From: Akkermansiaceae bacterium | Lineage (GTDB): Bacteria; Verrucomicrobiota; Verrucomicrobiia; Verrucomicrobiales; Akkermansiaceae | Length of the DNA stretch: 37,061 bases | Assembly (NCBI GenBank): GCA_023263995.1 | Contig: JALQTQ010000007.1 | Location: 1-37,061 of the forward strand | Direction of reading: 5' to 3' | Shown here: positions 34,201 to 37,061 of the stretch, piece after piece | How the letters are laid out: each line of letters opens with the position of its first letter | How positions within the stretch are numbered: the stretch's first letter is position 1 | Program-made: the position numbers and the translations under genes | Notes under the pieces: model-generated | Databases searched by the model: none | What the model saw: the letters and a program-made list of their open reading frames with translations, nothing else | What the model was told of the DNA's origin: nothing

Positions 34201-37061
34201 CCGCTCCCCAGATCGGCGAGGCTCGCTTCCTTCCCAGCCTCTACATCAGCGGACGGAAGCTCGGCGACGAGCTGCGCTACATCCTCGAGCGCCGCTACGC
34301 CGAGAAATTCCCCGGCAACATGCTCGACCGCCCCGAACTCCTCCTCAACCCGTGGGCCGTTCGCGATACGGAATCGGGACAGGAGGTCCTCGAGGCCGGG
34401 GATGCCTTCCAACGCAAGCCGGTGCCCGCTCCCGCTGCCAATGCCCTACCCTTCGGCGAGCGACGTGCGGACGCCAGGCAGGAGAAGGCTGGAGGAACTC
34501 CCTCGTTTGAATTCCTCGCCGAGGCTCCCCTCGTGATGGCCAACCTCGTTCCCGACAAAAACGGGAAGCTCACGGTCGACCTCGCGGCCTTCGGAGACCG
34601 CCAGCACGTCCACGTCCTGCTGGTCGATCCCGACGGCACCACCTACCGCACCGTCTCTCTGCCGGATCGCAAGACCCGCGTGCGCGACCTCCGGCTCCTG
34701 AACAATGCCCTCGATCCCAAACGCCACTTCACCGAACAAGACCAGGTGAGCTTCCTCCAGAAGGGCGGGGCACTTGAAATCCCCGACCTGCGCAGCGCCC
34801 GCTTCGAGGTCTACGATCATCTCGGGGCCATCTACCGCTACTACCAAACGCTCAACAACGACCCCGTTCTCCGCAAGTTCTCCTTCGTGGCCAATTGGAG
34901 CAGCCTCGACGACGACCAGAAGAAGGCCAGGTATTCCGAGTTCGCCTGCCACGAACTGAGCTTCTTCCTCTCCCGCAAGGACCCAGCCTTCTTCAAGGAG
35001 GTCATCGTCCCGCACCTCGCCAACAAGAAGGACCGCACCTTCATGGACGACTACCTCCTCGGCCGTCCGCTCCAGAAATACTTCGAGCCCTTCGAGTTCA
35101 CCCGCCTGAATGTGGTCGAGCGCATCCTCCTCTCGCAAACCGACCAGGAAAGAATGAAGGCCCTGCAGCTTGACCTGGAACACCGCCTCGCCATTCAACA
35201 GACCGACCCGTCGCTCACCGCCTACTGGTTCGACACCGGAGTGAGCGGAGGGGGCTTCGGCGGATACGCCAATCTGGCCAAGGACCGCCTGCCTGAGCTG
35301 AATGAAAAGCTGAAGACCGATACCGCCGTGACCGGAGCCCTCCTCGGTGGCCTGACCGATGCCAAGAAAGGGATCCCGGAAGCCGCCGCCAAGGCCAAGG
35401 AGAATGGTCGAGAGCGGAAACGCGCCTTGCAGGAGGTCGAGAAGTTGGAAAGAAAGCAATTGAGTCAGGAGCTTGACGGAGTGGCTGCTGATCCCTTCGC
35501 CGCCGAACTGGGCGAGGCCCTGATCCCTCAGGCCCCGCTCTACCGGGCACTCGAACCAACCCGCGAATGGGCCGAAAACAACTACTACCAGCTCCCCCTC
35601 GACCAACAAAACGGAGAGCTGGTGAAGGCCAATCCGTTCTGGCTCGACCTCGCCCGTCATGGCCTCGGACCGGGCTTCGGTTCGGCCCACCTCGGTGCCG
35701 CCAGCGGAAGTTTCACCGAGGTGATGTTCGCCCTGTCCTTCCTCGACCTTCCCTTTGAAGCCGCCAAGCATCAGGACGAGATCAAGGAAGGCTCCCTGAG
35801 CTTCACCGCCGGGGGCAACGTCCTCTTCTTCCATCGTGAGGTGAAGGAGTCGGGCTTCGCCGCCGACCGCCCGCCCCTGCTGGTGAGCCAGAGCTACTTC
35901 CAGCTCAACGACCGCTTCCGCCTGGAAGACGGCCAGAAGGTCGACAAGTTCATCACCGCCGAATTCGTGAAAGGAGTGGTGTATGGCAGCCAGATCGTGG
36001 TGACCAACCCGACGAGCTCGACCCGTCAGCTCGACCTCCTTGCCCAGATCCCGAAAGGCGCCCTCCCGGTGTCCGGCGGGCTGGCCACCGATTCGTGGGT
36101 CGTTCCCTTGAAACCCTACTCGACCCACCGCGTCGAAACCGCCTTCTACTTCCCGGCTTCCGGGGAATTCCCGGTCTACCCGGCGCACCTCTCCAAGGAA
36201 GGGGAAGTGGTGGCCCACGCCGATGGACTCGTCTTCCAGGTGGTCGATGAACCCTCGAAGGTCGATGAAACCTCGTGGGACTGGATCAGCCAGTGGGGGA
36301 GCGAGAAGGACGTCCTCGATTTCCTCCGCACGGCCAATCTGCACGCCCTCGACCTTTCCCGCATGGCCTGGCGATGCCGGGAGAGCGGCCAGTTCTTCCA
36401 GGACGCCCTCGCCACCCTCAAGCTCCGCGGCTTCTACCATCCCGGCATCCAGGGATACGCCCTCGTCCACAATGACACCGGAGCCCTGCGCGATCTCCTC
36501 CTCATGCAGCGCAGCTTCCTCGATCAATGCGGCACGGCCCTGAGCTGCGATCTCATCGAGATGGACCCGATCAACCGCCGTCGCTTCGAACACCTGGAAT
36601 ACCGTCCCCTCGTCAACAACCGGGCCCACGCTCTCGGCGGGGAAAACCGCATTCTGAATCCGGTGGTCCGACAGCAATACCTCGATTTCCTCACGGTCCT
36701 GAGCCAGCGGAAGTCACTCGATGACCGGGACCACCTCGGCGTGACCTACTACCTCTTCCTGCAGGACCGCGTGGCCGCCGCCCTCGCCCATCTTGCCAAG
36801 GTGCGGCCCGGCCGTCTTGAGACCCGGATGCAATACGATTACTTCCAAGCCTACGCCGCCTTCTATCAGGAAGACCTGAACAAGGCCCGCACTGTGGCGA
36901 AGAAATACGAAAGCTATCCGGTCGACCGCTGGCGCGAACGCTTTGCCGGCCTGCTCGGCCAGATCAAGGAAATCGAAGGAGCCGCTCCCGGCGTGGTCCG
37001 GGAAGGGGACCGCGACCAGGAACAGGAATTGGCCGCTTCCAAGGAACCAGCGCTGGACCTC
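31296..37061 (+). CDS. Giant secreted multidomain protein, alpha-2-macroglobulin-like architecture (3' end outside window)
   Basis: The ATG at 31296 opens a frame of at least 1922 codons with no stop before the window ends. The first 30 residues form a signal peptide (basic MKSFRLPRFRF, a hydrophobic core, then FAPAQ). Residues 35-400 are helical, repeat-like. From about 430 follow several beta-sandwich modules whose loops read like the MG domains of alpha-2-macroglobulins and their relatives (PLKGASLWLDGMQYDTDD-GRV near 560; PLGGRNLVVHLRHPHF near 755). A region near 1200-1250 has CHELSFFLSRKDPAFFKEVIV, and WAENNYYQLPLDQQNGELV lies near 1425. The C-terminus visible is again helical, TPR-like. 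No thioester CxEQ motif was seen. The protein belongs to no family I can name with confidence. Confidence 0.8.
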   Translation, partial: MKSFRLPRFRFESFLALAGTIALPAFAPAQQEIGFIEQFALAEDRAKVLTQLIPGTEDYYYFHALHYQTERDVAALKTIMEEWKKRFQHSAQRKVIENREALLRYSDDPAATLEYLKRELGVTLNHQQDGKVREARHPSALDPKLISWESWLSDALGGSGKVEMIDPSGLHRFLEGKPQLDARQRREILAALTTPDAPGLVDLVLAELKSKTSQGYGEFPIHRMLTKDQLDRLVEAMPTLRNDRNFVDDYLLRLLPGPDENMASSVTVREAYLDRAEAFVTTLGAPFNSLKAHVLFQRLVHDRALGKENQKRFLTYLALPRNVAYTSPVWRRDAPDDWRHPANLGEDFRNVTTFPPVGSEETVVKAYLLKFLKEAKDSSTFAPYLRDTWLREVFAEAKITQGVGKPSDWASLLSPSQFQALKERVDIEFDPTSPEVFGINDEVVLPVHLKNVPKLMVKVFEINTVNYYRKLGREVSTDIDLDGLVANAGEVFEYDRPPQLRALEKLAIKGIPNRRGLWVVEFIGGGKSSRAVIRKGSLGMLQRTISNGQLVTVLDENYAPLKGASLWLDGMQYDTDDQGRVLLPFSNNPGVGTAVVQDGEGFATLVRLSQTAEQYRLSAGLHLEQESLRTGGQARVMVRPSLSLAGETISLSRLESASLEFASVSLDDTPVRMTVNDVKLASDREFLHEFRVPDRVKSLTVTLRAKVKVASQGGKEVELTASRTFTVNETLAGPEVADLYLSRIDGHYRVEFFGRNGEPLGGRNLVVHLRHPHFKNRKTVTLKTTENGAVDLGALDGIASLEVEAANAASRQWTLQHDRRDQVGLMTVRAGEPLKVPFTGSLNRREVAFFSLARNGYLADQFSLLRLTDGYLTAQLPSGDYRLFLKEAGQSITILAADGEASQGHIFNEARRVELPTRVPSHLKGVKVGAKALEIEVAGLDPLTRIHVVGTRFVPGFDPFASLGGSERTAPQIGEARFLPSLYISGRKLGDELRYILERRYAEKFPGNMLDRPELLLNPWAVRDTESGQEVLEAGDAFQRKPVPAPAANALPFGERRADARQEKAGGTPSFEFLAEAPLVMANLVPDKNGKLTVDLAAFGDRQHVHVLLVDPDGTTYRTVSLPDRKTRVRDLRLLNNALDPKRHFTEQDQVSFLQKGGALEIPDLRSARFEVYDHLGAIYRYYQTLNNDPVLRKFSFVANWSSLDDDQKKARYSEFACHELSFFLSRKDPAFFKEVIVPHLANKKDRTFMDDYLLGRPLQKYFEPFEFTRLNVVERILLSQTDQERMKALQLDLEHRLAIQQTDPSLTAYWFDTGVSGGGFGGYANLAKDRLPELNEKLKTDTAVTGALLGGLTDAKKGIPEAAAKAKENGRERKRALQEVEKLERKQLSQELDGVAADPFAAELGEALIPQAPLYRALEPTREWAENNYYQLPLDQQNGELVKANPFWLDLARHGLGPGFGSAHLGAASGSFTEVMFALSFLDLPFEAAKHQDEIKEGSLSFTAGGNVLFFHREVKESGFAADRPPLLVSQSYFQLNDRFRLEDGQKVDKFITAEFVKGVVYGSQIVVTNPTSSTRQLDLLAQIPKGALPVSGGLATDSWVVPLKPYSTHRVETAFYFPASGEFPVYPAHLSKEGEVVAHADGLVFQVVDEPSKVDETSWDWISQWGSEKDVLDFLRTANLHALDLSRMAWRCRESGQFFQDALATLKLRGFYHPGIQGYALVHNDTGALRDLLLMQRSFLDQCGTALSCDLIEMDPINRRRFEHLEYRPLVNNRAHALGGENRILNPVVRQQYLDFLTVLSQRKSLDDRDHLGVTYYLFLQDRVAAALAHLAKVRPGRLETRMQYDYFQAYAAFYQEDLNKARTVAKKYESYPVDRWRERFAGLLGQIKEIEGAAPGVVREGDRDQEQELAASKEPALDL

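Noticed and set aside
34446-36677. 743-codon open frame on the minus strand inside the giant gene
   Set aside because: It is antisense to a better-supported frame with a signal peptide and protein-like modules. High GC at third positions opens long antisense frames, and its translation is Glu/Gly-rich without family motifs.

Overview
The window reads as a chromosomal segment of a Verrucomicrobia (PVC group) bacterium, most likely class Verrucomicrobiae. The pointers are a ThuA/beta-propeller/cytochrome c fusion of the PVC 'membrane-bound dehydrogenase' type, a secreted LamG protein with thrombospondin-type-3 repeats, a PAS-AraC regulator beside a Gfo/Idh/MocA oxidoreductase, a Pro/Ala-rich tail-anchored protein, and generally weak Shine-Dalgarno signals. 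DNA is GC-rich and densely coding. There is no phage, transposase, CRISPR array or rRNA. This is an inference from gene content; there is no 16S to confirm it.

Region 1 (1-4931): the 3' end of an unrecognised gene closed by an intrinsic terminator; a DUF1858-like + rhodanese protein facing away from pssA (phosphatidylserine synthase); a LysM-amidase; an AsmA-like membrane protein; and an SRPBCC protein. This is envelope biogenesis. Region 2 (4900-10141): a di-heme cytochrome c peroxidase overlapping the SRPBCC gene tail to tail, a large LamG protein with its own terminator, and a metallo-beta-lactamase-fold hydrolase followed by a 3-hydroxyisobutyrate-dehydrogenase-like enzyme. Region 3 (10142-16828): a promoter, a Pro/Ala-rich single-TM protein and a 26-residue membrane peptide ended by a terminator that abuts trxA; a 50-residue entericidin-like lipoprotein; dnaG divergent from a full-length NfeD protease; and a ClC antiporter with CBS domains.

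Region 4 (17073-26788) is carbohydrate metabolism. A PAS-AraC regulator is divergent from an oxidoreductase and an 1141-residue ThuA/propeller/CBM/cytochrome c protein, which looks like a sugar or polyol oxidation operon. It is followed by a secreted aldose 1-epimerase and divergent zwf-opcA, the entry to the oxidative pentose phosphate pathway. Region 5 (26869-31115): tRNA-Phe with promoter and terminator, pdxH with a small membrane protein, cysS, a NahK-like kinase and a conserved hypothetical. Region 6 (31296-end): the first 1922 codons of a giant secreted multidomain protein that runs off the window.

The least explained items are the giant protein, the terminator/promoter arrangement at trxA, the small-membrane-protein pair at 10278-11009, and the inverted repeat upstream of zwf. 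I found no clear new defence or mobile system.
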